This document shows, piece by piece, positions 28,194 through 37,016 of a stretch of 64,000 nt of DNA. The first letter of the stretch is position 1. Every line of letters starts with the position of its first letter. The translations under genes were made by a program, and so were the position numbers. Origin of the DNA: Saccharofermentans sp. (GTDB taxonomy: Bacteria > Bacillota > Clostridia > Saccharofermentanales > Saccharofermentanaceae); NCBI GenBank assembly GCA_024688685.1, contig JAILDX010000008.1, positions 124,001-188,000 on the forward strand. Direction: 5' to 3'. Below the pieces are notes generated by a model. The model searched no databases and had not been told where the DNA came from. It was given only the letters and a program-made list of their open reading frames with translations.

Positions 28194-29438
28194 CTATTTC
28201 ACGCGGGGAAGCGTCGATCCTCCATAAGGCATAACAAGGACCCTGCCGTCAGGAATGATCTCCAGGGCAGCATCTATTGCAGCATGAACGTCGGAATATG
28301 GTTCAAGGAACATGCTCTTTACAAAATCAGGTTCAAATCCTGATACAAAGAATATCCTTGCTCTCTCAAGAACAAGAGCGATAGCAGCAGCCTTATGACC
28401 TCCGAGGATAAAATCCTTCTTGATGTGTGTGATCATATCCGAAGCCTTCTCATGGCCTGTCATCCACTGCTCGAAATGCTTCTCACCAAGACCTTCAGAA
28501 CACTCCGCTACCCAGACAATAATGCCGCCGTCCCTTACTGCATGCTTGGCGTTATCAAGAGCCTTCTGCGCCTGATACATATTGATATCCTTAGGAAAAC
28601 CGCCTGCTGAAACAACAACGATATCAGCCTTCTCCTCAATGCTGATCGCATAAAACGAATCGAGAAACCTGCATCCTTCACGGTGCGCCTTTACGCTGTC
28701 ACCCGCGAAGCTCTTTATTATCTCTTTCTTCTCGTTGAGGACAACGTTTACGATGAAATCAATGCCTGCAATGGCACCTGCTTCCTCGATATCCTCCCTG
28801 ACGGGATTACCTTCAAGACGACCCGCACAAGCCTCCGGCTGGACCATCCTGCTGTGGTTATTCTGTATGGCATCTCTTGTCGAAACACCCGGCATCAATG
28901 CCTTTGCACCGCCCGAATAACCTGCAAAATAGTGATATTCGATATTGCCGAGACAGATGATCCTGTCAGCTTCAGCAACGGGAGTGAACAGATCGACAGG
29001 TGTTCCCCTCGATGTCACACCCATTCTCTTAACATTTCCCATATCGGAGTCTATGCACTTAACACGGTCGTAGATGGCATCACCTACAAGCGATCTCTTA
29101 CGTTCCTCAGAATGCCCTCCGTGGCTTCCCAGAGCAAATACGACTGTTATATCATCGTCAGAACAGCCGGCCTTTGTGAGCTCATCCAGAACGGGAGGAA
29201 GAACTTTATAGCTCGGTATGGGTCTCGTTACGTCAGAAGTGACTATAACGATCTTCTCACCCGGCTTTACTATCTCAGACAGCTTCGGGCTGCCGATGGG
29301 GTTCTGAAGAGATCTTGCAACCTCTTCCATGCCTGTAAGCCCTATCTCAACCTCATTGGGTACAAGTGTCCCCATATATCTGTCATCAGGAATAGTTATC
29401 TCTATCTTGTTCTTGCCGTATCCTACTAAAGTGTTCAT
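28194..29438 (-). CDS. larA: LarA-family nickel-pincer racemase
   Basis: 414 residues, the normal LarA length (about 424). Residues matching the Lactiplantibacillus LarA active site are present: His106/His109 region (GSHGGH), His169 (EYHYFAGYSGG), Lys179 (cofactor attachment) and His195 (nickel ligand, NNHSRM). The family interconverts D- and L-2-hydroxyacids with a nickel-pincer nucleotide. The cofactor genes larB, larC and larE are not in the window. The substrate may be lactate or another hydroxyacid, as LarA homologues vary. AAGGAGG precedes the ATG. It converges on the VTT gene with a gap of only 9 bp. Confidence 0.88.
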   Translation of the reverse strand: MNTLVGYGKNKIEITIPDDRYMGTLVPNEVEIGLTGMEEVARSLQNPIGSPKLSEIVKPGEKIVIVTSDVTRPIPSYKVLPPVLDELTKAGCSDDDITVVFALGSHGGHSEERKRSLVGDAIYDRVKCIDSDMGNVKRMGVTSRGTPVDLFTPVAEADRIICLGNIEYHYFAGYSGGAKALMPGVSTRDAIQNNHSRMVQPEACAGRLEGNPVREDIEEAGAIAGIDFIVNVVLNEKKEIIKSFAGDSVKAHREGCRFLDSFYAISIEEKADIVVVSAGGFPKDINMYQAQKALDNAKHAVRDGGIIVWVAECSEGLGEKHFEQWMTGHEKASDMITHIKKDFILGGHKAAAIALVLERARIFFVSGFEPDFVKSMFLEPYSDVHAAIDAALEIIPDGRVLVMPYGGSTLPRVK

Positions 29439-29459
29439 GGAGCGCCTCCTTCAAAGTGC

Positions 29460-29469
29460 TATAATTATA
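29460..29469. promoter_or_regulatory. Overlapping divergent -10 boxes of larA and maf
   Basis: The palindrome TATAATTATA gives a TATAAT on the plus strand (29460-29465, towards maf) and one on the minus strand (29464-29469, towards larA). The -35 elements are weak on both sides. Only one polymerase could use the site at a time. Confidence 0.5.
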
Positions 29470-29498
29470 CAACACTAATCAGAGAACGAGGTAAACAA

Positions 29499-30083
29499 AT
29501 GCGTATTATTCTTGCGAGTGCATCCCCAAGGAGAAGAGAACTGATGAGTCTCATCGTTTCCGGTTTCGATATAGAGACGGCTGATATAGATGAGCGCGCG
29601 GTAGAGGATTCCCTGTCAGGGACAGATGCGGTAAAAGTATCAGAACAACTGGCACTTGCAAAGGCAAACGCGGTGCTGGAGTGCCATAAGGGTGAAGACG
29701 TTGTGGTCATCGGATGCGACACCTCAGTTATCCTGAACAACGAGATAATGGGAAAGCCGGAGAACAGGGAAGACGCTGTAAGGATGCTGACGGAACTCTC
29801 CGGCAATACACATATAGTAGCAACCGGAGTTGCGCTCGTAACGAATACAAAGACAGTATCCTTCACTGATGCGGCAGATGTTATCTTTAATCCTCTTGAC
29901 GATTATCAGAGGGATCTCATAGAGAGATACTGTGATACGGATGACCCGTACGACAAGGCCGGATCATACGGCATACAAAATGGAGGAGCCCTGCTTGTGC
30001 AGGGCATCCGTGGTGACTTTTTCTCCGTTGTAGGATTGCCCGTTGCCCGTCTTGCAAGGGCTCTTCACGATCTTAATTATTAG
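29499..30083 (+). CDS. maf: Maf/YhdE family nucleotide pyrophosphatase
   Basis: 194 residues. The start IILASASPRRRELMSL is the Maf signature; the later VVIGCDTSVI (catalytic Asp region), GKPENREDA and DKAGSYGIQ motifs are present. Maf proteins hydrolyse dTTP/UTP or modified nucleotides to the monophosphate and take part in septum-related control in Bacillus. GAGG precedes the ATG. The end overlaps the convergent SDR gene by 11 bp. Confidence 0.94.
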   Translation: MRIILASASPRRRELMSLIVSGFDIETADIDERAVEDSLSGTDAVKVSEQLALAKANAVLECHKGEDVVVIGCDTSVILNNEIMGKPENREDAVRMLTELSGNTHIVATGVALVTNTKTVSFTDAADVIFNPLDDYQRDLIERYCDTDDPYDKAGSYGIQNGGALLVQGIRGDFFSVVGLPVARLARALHDLNY

Positions 30084-31065
30084 AATCCATCCATGAGACG
30101 CTTTCCGTGATCGAATCCTTGAAACTGATAACTGTCTCAGGGATGATATCGTTACGGTTAGCATACATGATCTGCGGATTATCCTGGAAAAGTGCGTAAA
30201 CGTTCTTCGGATTCTCCTTGTGAGTGATCTTGTAATAAGTGTCGACAAACTTCGACAGGGACTTCTTCATTACCCACTTAGGAGTCATCTTGATGGGCTC
30301 TTCGATACCCTTGACCTCGTTGACATCCTGGAAGAACTCTTCACTCGTCTTATAAGCACCGCTGACGATATAACCGGATCCTGCCTCTCCCTTGTCAACA
30401 AGAGCGATCATGGCATTTGCAACATCTCTCACGTCGACGAAAGCATGTCCTCCGCCTTCCTTGATAGGATTGACTCCATTCTTGAGATAAGCCTTAAGGA
30501 TCTTATTGATGTCGTGATCCTCCGCATAGCCGGGACCGATGATAAATGTGGGAAGAACAAGGACTGCATTGAGTCTGTTAAGTGTTACCTTCTCCATTAC
30601 GAATGCGGCAGCCTCAGCCTTGGTCTTCGCATATTCACCCTCAACCTTATTGCGGTCGAAATGGATCGTCATCTCTTCACCCTGAAGTTCAGGATTGAGA
30701 GCATAGGCAGAACCGAGATATACAACTCTTCCTATCTTACGCTTGATGCACATATCGATAATGTTCTCGGTACCTGCAACATTAACACGGCGCATATTGA
30801 GATTGTTCTTATCAGAAAGCGAAATGTATTCATCTGCATGGATCAGCACGCTGTGCCTGGGATCTTCAAGATCGAAGAAAGGCTTTAATGTGTCCTTATC
30901 AGTGGAAATGCCATAACATATCTCGATGCCCTTCTCCTTGTATTCCGAGACATCTGCGAGTTCTGACATAAGTATCCTTACTTCCTTGCCCTGCTCAAGG
31001 AGCATACTGATTATCAGCTTGCCAAGAGGCCCTGCTCCGCCGGTTACAAGATATTTGTTAACCAT
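30073..31065 (-). CDS. NAD-dependent epimerase/dehydratase (extended SDR)
   Basis: 330 residues. The nucleotide-binding motif is VTGGAGPLGKLI. The catalytic YAKTK motif (Tyr-x3-Lys) lies after LGSAYALNP, and the insertion GHAFVDVRDVANAMIAL is typical of sugar epimerases and dihydroflavonol-type reductases. The substrate cannot be named. GGGGAG precedes the ATG. It is a single gene converging on maf. Confidence 0.85.
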   Translation of the reverse strand: MVNKYLVTGGAGPLGKLIISMLLEQGKEVRILMSELADVSEYKEKGIEICYGISTDKDTLKPFFDLEDPRHSVLIHADEYISLSDKNNLNMRRVNVAGTENIIDMCIKRKIGRVVYLGSAYALNPELQGEEMTIHFDRNKVEGEYAKTKAEAAAFVMEKVTLNRLNAVLVLPTFIIGPGYAEDHDINKILKAYLKNGVNPIKEGGGHAFVDVRDVANAMIALVDKGEAGSGYIVSGAYKTSEEFFQDVNEVKGIEEPIKMTPKWVMKKSLSKFVDTYYKITHKENPKNVYALFQDNPQIMYANRNDIIPETVISFKDSITESVSWMDSNN

Positions 31066-31303
31066 AGTCTTCTTCTCCCCATAGTAATAGATTCTACGCT
31101 ATGGCACTATTTTCGCACATTTCATCAAGAAAAAAAGTAGAATTATTGATACTTTTTATAAACATATTGTAAAGAGTATATGTTTTTTACAAATTGCTGA
31201 CTATTTCAAACGGCATCTTATTTCCTGAAATGCGCATGTTATCCCATTTTGATTGTTATAATCACTCTTAAGTGCAAACATAGGGGCGAAGGAGGCAGCT
31301 GAA

Positions 31304-31784
31304 GTGAAACTCTTCTTACGGGAAAACAAAGATATCCGCGAGACTGAGGTCGAGATCAGATTCAGGACGAGGGATGAAGAAGTTGATGCGATCATCGATG
31401 CAGTAAACTCTTCTTCTGATCTTCAATCCGGTAATGGAAGAACTGCTGTTCCGCAAGTTCATTCTGGAAAGACTCGAATGTTTGGGATTTAAGGGATCTG
31501 TTATCTGCTCTGCAGTATTATTCGCACTCCCGCATCTTATATCCCAGGGACCTGCACAGGTTATCTATACCTTCGCTCTTGGTCTCGTCTGGGCATACGT
31601 AACTCTTAAGACAGGAAAACTGTGGCTGGCTGTAATACTTCACTCGTTATCAAACGTTTACGGGGCCTTCCTGCCCATGTCATTTACTCGGATAAATCCG
31701 GCAATGCCAGTCCTGTTCGTGGCATTTACGATGCTGATAATAGTCCCTGCCGCCATCATACTTATAGTCAGGGAATTCAAATAA
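31304..31784 (+). pseudogene. Chimeric remnant: LytTR-regulator start joined to a CPBP protease end
   Basis: A GTG with a strong GGAGG 8 nt upstream opens a frame whose first ~35 residues (KLFLRENKDIRETEVEIRF..., then EEVDAIIDAVNS) look like the N-terminus of a LytTR regulator. Around 31404-31410 the similarity changes to another frame. From there TLLLIFNPVMEELLFRKFILERL and the following two helices match the C-terminal half of a CPBP (Abi-type) intramembrane protease, with EE-x3-R, FALPH and LHSLSN intact, ending at 31784. The LytTR frame stops at 31492. The CPBP part lacks its first helices and has only an internal ATG (31434) without a ribosome site. This looks like a deletion joining two genes. 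A TATAAT at 31257-31262 is kept. Confidence 0.6.
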
Positions 31785-31792
31785 CAAGAAAA

Positions 31793-31814
31793 GGGACTCT
31801 CGTGCGAGAGTCCC
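31793..31814. terminator. Bidirectional terminator
   Basis: GGGACTCTC pairs with GAGAGTCCC (9 bp, GTGC loop). On the minus strand it is followed by TTTTC, which suits the coiled-coil protein gene ending at 31840; on the plus strand TTCT follows the CPBP remnant. Confidence 0.8.
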
Positions 31815-31839
31815 TTCTAATCTCTTAAGGTAAACCGGA

Positions 31840-33513
31840 TTACTTCTTCTTTGCCGGTCTCTCGAAAATAAGGATAACTCTGTCTTCCTTGCTGGTGTAA
31901 GCACCCATTGTAAGAGAACCTGCAGCTTCATTAGAACCAAGTGATGACTGAAGCACTCCGCCCTCATCATTGATAACGGAAGTCAACTTCCATCCGTCAC
32001 CTGACTTCTTTGCAAGGATCTTTGCAATGCCGTCAGAGTCAACTTCACCGATGCTGTTATGAGGAACAATCTCAACAGAATATTCCTTGGGGCCTGAATC
32101 GGCGACTGCAGTTGTTGCTGCCGCACCTTCCCTGATCTTCTTCTCAAGACCTGCTATGGACTTATCAAGCTCTTCGAGCTTCTTCTCGAGTTGTTCTTTC
32201 TGCATTGTTATCTCCTTGATCTCATTTTCCTTCTCTTCGATCAGCTTGTTCTTCTCTTCGATCTCCTTGAGCATTGAGCCCTTCTCGCTCTCGCTTAAGG
32301 CAACTTCCTTAAGGAATACCGACTGCTTCTCAGCATTAAGGATGATCTGCTGAGCCTCAGCTTCAGCCTGGACAGTAGCATTCTTTGAATCTGCAATAAC
32401 TGCCTGTGCAGTCTCGTAATCAGCCTTGATGCCCTCAAGCTGCTTTGCCCACTCTTCACCCTGAGACTCATACTCGGCGATACGCTTCTCAGCTTCTTCC
32501 TTCTGGGCGATAAGCTCAGCTGTCTCCTTCTCTGCAGTCTCTCTCTGAGCCATAACGCCTTCGATCTCAGCTACGAGTTCATCGCGTCTCTGGGTAGCTT
32601 CTTCAGCCTGTGAGATTACTTCCTTAGCCTGCGCAACAAGACCGTCGAGTTCTGTCTGGGCATCAGCCTGACGCTGTTCGATCTCCGCAATGATCTGCTG
32701 CTTCTCAGCTTCTATCGCAGCTCTCTCTGCATCTGCAGCATCCTTGATCTTGAGAGCCTCATTAGCCTGCTCCATGCTGATTTTCTCGGATTCTTCAGCA
32801 ATTCTTGCTTTCTCCTTCTCGAAATCATCAATAAGCTTTGCTATCTCTTCTTCCTTATTTGCGATCTCTGCTTCCTTCTCCTGCTTTACCTTGTCGGCAT
32901 TATCACAGAAGTCCTGCAGTTCCTTGGCTTCAGCGAGTATCTCGTCCCTCTTTGCCATAGCTTCCGCATATTCTTTCTCAACCTGGATAGCCAGCTCTTC
33001 TGTCTGCTGCTGTGCTTCAGTGATGATCCTCTGCTGCTCTTTCTTGGCAAGATCGATCATCTCGTCATATTCTCTCTGAGCCTTTGCCTGTGACTCTTCA
33101 ACAAAATTAGCGTTCTCAACCTTGAGACGCTCATTTGTCTCGCGGAGTTCTACAAGTATATTACGCTCTTCCTCGAGCTCCTTTTCCAGACGGAGTTTCT
33201 CATCGATCGCTTCCTTCTGCATCTGGGCAAATTCGGATTCCAGCTTCAGTTTTTGCGAATCGAACTGATCCTGCAGTGTAGCTGCTTCCCTTGTGAGTTT
33301 CTCCTTGATCTCTGCAAGACGCTTCTCTTCTTCCGAACGCTTAGCTTCTGCGCGGGCAATATTCTCTTCTTCCTTTGCAGACATAACCTTCTGTGCTTCT
33401 TCAATAGCTGCGTTTACGTCACCTACCGAAGCTTTCTGGAAGTCGTACTTACACATAGAGCAACGGGCAACATTGTCACCCATCATAACTCCACAAACCG
33501 GACATTTCTTCAT
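31840..33513 (-). CDS. Zinc-ribbon, long coiled-coil and DUF4177-like protein
   Basis: 557 residues with no signal peptide or membrane segment. Residues 1-25 hold a zinc ribbon (KCPVCGVMMGDNVARCSMCKYDF; four Cys as two CxxC pairs). Residues about 35-455 are an almost unbroken coiled coil, rich in Glu, Lys, Ala and Gln. The last ~85 residues are globular (KEYSVEIVPHNS, GDGWKLTSVIN, VILIFERP) and resemble the small DUF4177-type domain, which has a GW motif and ends in a beta strand. Function unknown; it could be a cytoskeletal or scaffold protein. AGGAG precedes the ATG. It is a single gene with its own upstream region and terminator. Confidence 0.75.
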   Translation of the reverse strand: MKKCPVCGVMMGDNVARCSMCKYDFQKASVGDVNAAIEEAQKVMSAKEEENIARAEAKRSEEEKRLAEIKEKLTREAATLQDQFDSQKLKLESEFAQMQKEAIDEKLRLEKELEEERNILVELRETNERLKVENANFVEESQAKAQREYDEMIDLAKKEQQRIITEAQQQTEELAIQVEKEYAEAMAKRDEILAEAKELQDFCDNADKVKQEKEAEIANKEEEIAKLIDDFEKEKARIAEESEKISMEQANEALKIKDAADAERAAIEAEKQQIIAEIEQRQADAQTELDGLVAQAKEVISQAEEATQRRDELVAEIEGVMAQRETAEKETAELIAQKEEAEKRIAEYESQGEEWAKQLEGIKADYETAQAVIADSKNATVQAEAEAQQIILNAEKQSVFLKEVALSESEKGSMLKEIEEKNKLIEEKENEIKEITMQKEQLEKKLEELDKSIAGLEKKIREGAAATTAVADSGPKEYSVEIVPHNSIGEVDSDGIAKILAKKSGDGWKLTSVINDEGGVLQSSLGSNEAAGSLTMGAYTSKEDRVILIFERPAKKK

Positions 33514-33723
33514 GATGATATCTCCTGGATTTATTATTCGCTAAATCTATAAAGCCTTATTATTATACAACGAATATTGATAAAATACTTAAAAACTTTT
33601 CACACTTCTGCCGTTTTTTTATCTAATCATACAAAAATGAGCATGCCGGCAGGCATTCAATCACTATTTAGTATATATTAAAGCGCAATACGGCAGGACT
33701 GATGCCGCATACGGAGGAACAAG

Positions 33724-35217
33724 ATGAAAAAGATAATCGCATCATTACTAATCACAAGTGCCCTGGCATTTGGCATCGCCGGATGTACAGGCAATAATAA
33801 CGGAGGTACTGTTACTGTCGGCATAACGCAGGAGCCTTCGGTCTTTGATCCGCACACGGTCGTGGCTGCGGGAGACAAAGAGATAATCTTTAATGTTTTC
33901 GAGGGTCTTTATAAGTTTGATCAGACAGGAACTCTTAACCCCTGTCTCGCTACTGACGTTGAGATTTCCGACGACTCGACAGTCTATACATTCACGCTCA
34001 GAGAAGGAGTTACTTTCCACAACGGAAATGAGATGACAGCAGACGATGTCGCATATTCACTTAAGAGAGCCGCAGGCCTTCTGGACGGACAGGAAGCAGC
34101 TCTCGTTTCGGAGCTGGACAGCATCGAATCCGTTGACATAACAGACGGCAGGATCAAGGTTACACTGGAATCACCTAACAGTGAGCTGCTCTCTTTCTTC
34201 ACAGTCGCCATCATCCCTGATGAGGTTGAGGATATCGGCGCCACACCGATCGGAACAGGTCCGTTCAAGTTTGACAGCTACACTATCGGTCAGGATGTTA
34301 CGCTCGTGAAGAACGAGAACTACTGGATCCCTGAGCTTCCTTATATCGACAAGGCTGTTTTCAAGATCACCGCAGATATGGATGCAGGACTTATCGAGCT
34401 TCAGAACGGAACTATCGATATCTATCCCTACCTCACTGCAGACAGGGCAGACCAGCTTGACCCCAATGCTTTTACTATCCTCAGAAAGGGTTCCAACATG
34501 GTTCAGATATTTGCTCTGAACAATGCGGTTGAACCGCTCAACGACCTGCGCGTAAGAGAAGCTATCAACTATGCAGTCAACAGAGATGACATCATCTCCG
34601 TCACCATGGACGGCGCAGGCGATCCCCTTACTACAGGAATGAGCCCTGCAATGGGAGACTACTACGACAGTTCACTCGATGGCACATACACTCAGGATAT
34701 CAACAAGGCCAAGGCACTCCTTTCAGAAGCAGGATATGCTGACGGATTCGATCTTGAGATCACTGTACCTTCGAACTATCTCGTTCACGTTAACACAGCC
34801 GTAGAGCTTAAGTCGGAGCTTTCCGCTGTAGGCATCAACTGCATCATCAAACAGGTTGACTGGGCAACATGGCTTTCAGACACATACACAGGACGCAATT
34901 ATGAATCAACGGTTATTGCGCTGACGAGCAATTACGCTCCTTACGATGTTCTGAGCAGATATAAGTCAGACTCTAACGGCAACTTCATCAACTATAACAA
35001 CGCAAGAGTTGATGAACTTCTTACACAAATTCCTCTTGAGACAGATGACGCCACAAAGGTTTCAATGTACCACGAGATACTCGGTCTGCTCCTTGACGAC
35101 GCTGCTTCCTGCTATATCCAGGATCCTGCCAATATCGTTGCAGTATCCAACAAGATCACAGGCTACGACGTTTACCCTATGTACGTGCAGGATCTCTCAA
35201 GAGTCAAGTTTGTCTGA
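33724..35217 (+). CDS. Oligopeptide/dipeptide-type ABC solute-binding lipoprotein
   Basis: 497 residues. The signal peptide ends in a lipobox, IAGC (Cys21). The body is a family-5 extracellular solute-binding protein: VGITQEPSVFDPHTV, FEGLYKFD, REGVTFHNG and the typical YDVLSRYKSDSNGNFINYNN. Ligand unknown; peptides, nickel chelates and sugars are all carried by relatives. GGAGGAACAAG precedes the ATG. It is the first gene of a four-gene importer operon. Confidence 0.93.
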   Translation: MKKIIASLLITSALAFGIAGCTGNNNGGTVTVGITQEPSVFDPHTVVAAGDKEIIFNVFEGLYKFDQTGTLNPCLATDVEISDDSTVYTFTLREGVTFHNGNEMTADDVAYSLKRAAGLLDGQEAALVSELDSIESVDITDGRIKVTLESPNSELLSFFTVAIIPDEVEDIGATPIGTGPFKFDSYTIGQDVTLVKNENYWIPELPYIDKAVFKITADMDAGLIELQNGTIDIYPYLTADRADQLDPNAFTILRKGSNMVQIFALNNAVEPLNDLRVREAINYAVNRDDIISVTMDGAGDPLTTGMSPAMGDYYDSSLDGTYTQDINKAKALLSEAGYADGFDLEITVPSNYLVHVNTAVELKSELSAVGINCIIKQVDWATWLSDTYTGRNYESTVIALTSNYAPYDVLSRYKSDSNGNFINYNNARVDELLTQIPLETDDATKVSMYHEILGLLLDDAASCYIQDPANIVAVSNKITGYDVYPMYVQDLSRVKFV

Positions 35218-35226
35218 TCCTGAGCT

Positions 35227-36192
35227 ATGAAGGAGAACAGAGGACGTAATATCGGTTATTTCGCCATAAAGCTCGTAGAGCTTGTTATTACTCTACTTCT
35301 CGTATCTTTTATGACATTTGCCGCATTTTCCATTATTCCGGGGGATGCGGCTGCTGTTATTCTGGGACCTAATGCCACACATGCACAGGTTGAAGCGCTC
35401 AGGGAATCCCTCGGACTTAACAGACCGCTCCACGTCCAGTATTTCAGCTGGCTTGCAGGAGCTTTTACGGGAGATCTCGGCAATTCGACTTCATTTAACG
35501 TAAGTGTTTCATCTCTCATAGCACAGAGGCTGCCGGTCACACTTGGAATGAGCATCATTGCTCTTATCATGGTCATTCTTGTCTCATACCCTCTGGCGCT
35601 TGTCAGTTCAAGACGTCCGGGAAGGATAGCTGACAACATCTGTTCCGTACTGGGGCACATCCTGTTTGCCATTCCCCCATTTGTACTGTCACTCGTGATG
35701 ATCCTTATCACCAGTTCTCTGCTCGGACTTGTTACTGTCGGCAATTACGTTAAGCCCGGTGATAACTTCGCTGGATTTATCGGCTGTCTGCTGCTCCCTT
35801 CTTTCTGCATCGCTCTTCCCAAGATTGCGATGACGTTCAAGTTCCTGAGATCCTCAATGATCGAGCAGAATGCCTCCGATCACGTCAGGACAGCGAGGAG
35901 CCACGGTCTGTCAGACAGAGTCATCGAGTTTAAGCACATACTCCCGAACTCAAATGTTTCGGCTATAACCATCATCTCCCTCGTCTTATCGGACATCCTT
36001 GGCGGAAGCCTTATCGTTGAGCAGGTATTTAATCTTCCCGGACTTGGAAGGCTCCTTCTTACAGGTATATCAAGAAGAGACTTCCCGCTCCTGTCGGGAA
36101 TGATCCTGTATCTCGCTCTGATGACAGTCCTTCTCTACTTTCTGGCAGATATTCTGACAGCTTTGTCAGACCCGAGGATCAGATTCAAATGA
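35227..36192 (+). CDS. ABC transporter permease (DppB/OppB type)
   Basis: 321 residues. The N-terminal helix and the signature SFMTFAAFSIIPGDAA, LRESLGLNRPLHVQYFSWL are typical of the DppB/NikB group. The EAA-type loop (DHVRTARSHGLSDRVIEFKHILPN) contacts the ATPase. It starts 9 nt after the binding protein and overlaps the next permease by 4 nt. Confidence 0.93.
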   Translation: MKENRGRNIGYFAIKLVELVITLLLVSFMTFAAFSIIPGDAAAVILGPNATHAQVEALRESLGLNRPLHVQYFSWLAGAFTGDLGNSTSFNVSVSSLIAQRLPVTLGMSIIALIMVILVSYPLALVSSRRPGRIADNICSVLGHILFAIPPFVLSLVMILITSSLLGLVTVGNYVKPGDNFAGFIGCLLLPSFCIALPKIAMTFKFLRSSMIEQNASDHVRTARSHGLSDRVIEFKHILPNSNVSAITIISLVLSDILGGSLIVEQVFNLPGLGRLLLTGISRRDFPLLSGMILYLALMTVLLYFLADILTALSDPRIRFK

Positions 36193-37016
36193 GAAAATAT
36201 ATAGACAGCAGGAAGATCTTTTATATCACGGGCGGAATCCTTCTGGGCATCGTTGTGCTTTCATTTATCGTGAGTCTCTTCTGGACTCCTTACGACCCGA
36301 ACATGACAGACGCAGCCTCGAAGTTCCTCCCTCCTTCCGCTGAACACCTGATGGGGACAGACAATTTCGGAAGGGATCTGTTCTCCAGAGTCCTGTCCGC
36401 CTCGAAATACACCATCTACATATCTTTCTCCGGCGTTTCTATTGCTCTGCTCATAGGAACACTTACAGGGCTTCCCTCAGGCTACTTCGGCGGCATTTCA
36501 GACAGGTTGATAATGCTGCTGATGAATGCGGTCATGTGTTTTCCCGGCATCCTGCTTGCGCTTGTTGCGGTAGCTGTTTTCGGTCCTTCAATGTTCAATG
36601 TCGTATGGGCTCTTGGCATCGTGTTCGGACCGACATTTACCCGTGTGTACAGATCGGGAACCATGGAGATCAAGGAGCGCGACTACATACTTCATGCAAA
36701 AGTAATGGGCATCAATCCGCTAAGAATAATGGCGCTTCACATCTTTCCCAACCTGGTACCGCTTATTCTTCCCGCAACCGTAATAGGCCTTGCAAACATG
36801 ACACTGTTTGAATCGGGAATGAGCTACCTCGGACTGGGCGTACAGCCTCCGGATGCGTCTTTCGGAAAACTTCTGGCAGACAGTCAGGCATATATGACGC
36901 GCGCACCATGGCTCGTCATCTTCCCTGCACTTATGCTTGTCTTCTATATCCTCGGCCTTTACTTTATTTCCGAGGGCATCAGAGTCAGCACCAGCAGAGG
37001 GGGTGTTGAAAGATGA
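36189..37016 (+). CDS. ABC transporter permease (DppC/OppC type)
   Basis: 275 residues. The N-terminal segment PYDPNMTDAASKFLPPSAEHLMGTDNFGRDLFSR is the DppC/NikC signature (key residues GTDxxGRD). The EAA loop is RDYILHAKVMGINPLRIMALHIFPN. It forms a heterodimeric channel with the upstream permease. Starts and stops overlap by 4 nt on both sides. Confidence 0.93.
   Translation: MRKYIDSRKIFYITGGILLGIVVLSFIVSLFWTPYDPNMTDAASKFLPPSAEHLMGTDNFGRDLFSRVLSASKYTIYISFSGVSIALLIGTLTGLPSGYFGGISDRLIMLLMNAVMCFPGILLALVAVAVFGPSMFNVVWALGIVFGPTFTRVYRSGTMEIKERDYILHAKVMGINPLRIMALHIFPNLVPLILPATVIGLANMTLFESGMSYLGLGVQPPDASFGKLLADSQAYMTRAPWLVIFPALMLVFYILGLYFISEGIRVSTSRGGVER

Noticed and set aside
32690..33079. Ser/Ala/Ile-rich frames opposite the coiled-coil gene
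   Set aside because: They arise from the repetitive Glu/Lys/Ala codons of the coiled coil read in reverse.
33600..33720. Possible regulatory hairpin GCATGCCGGCAGGC upstream of the importer operon
   Set aside because: The pairing is short and has no T-run or repeat partner; not enough to call a site.
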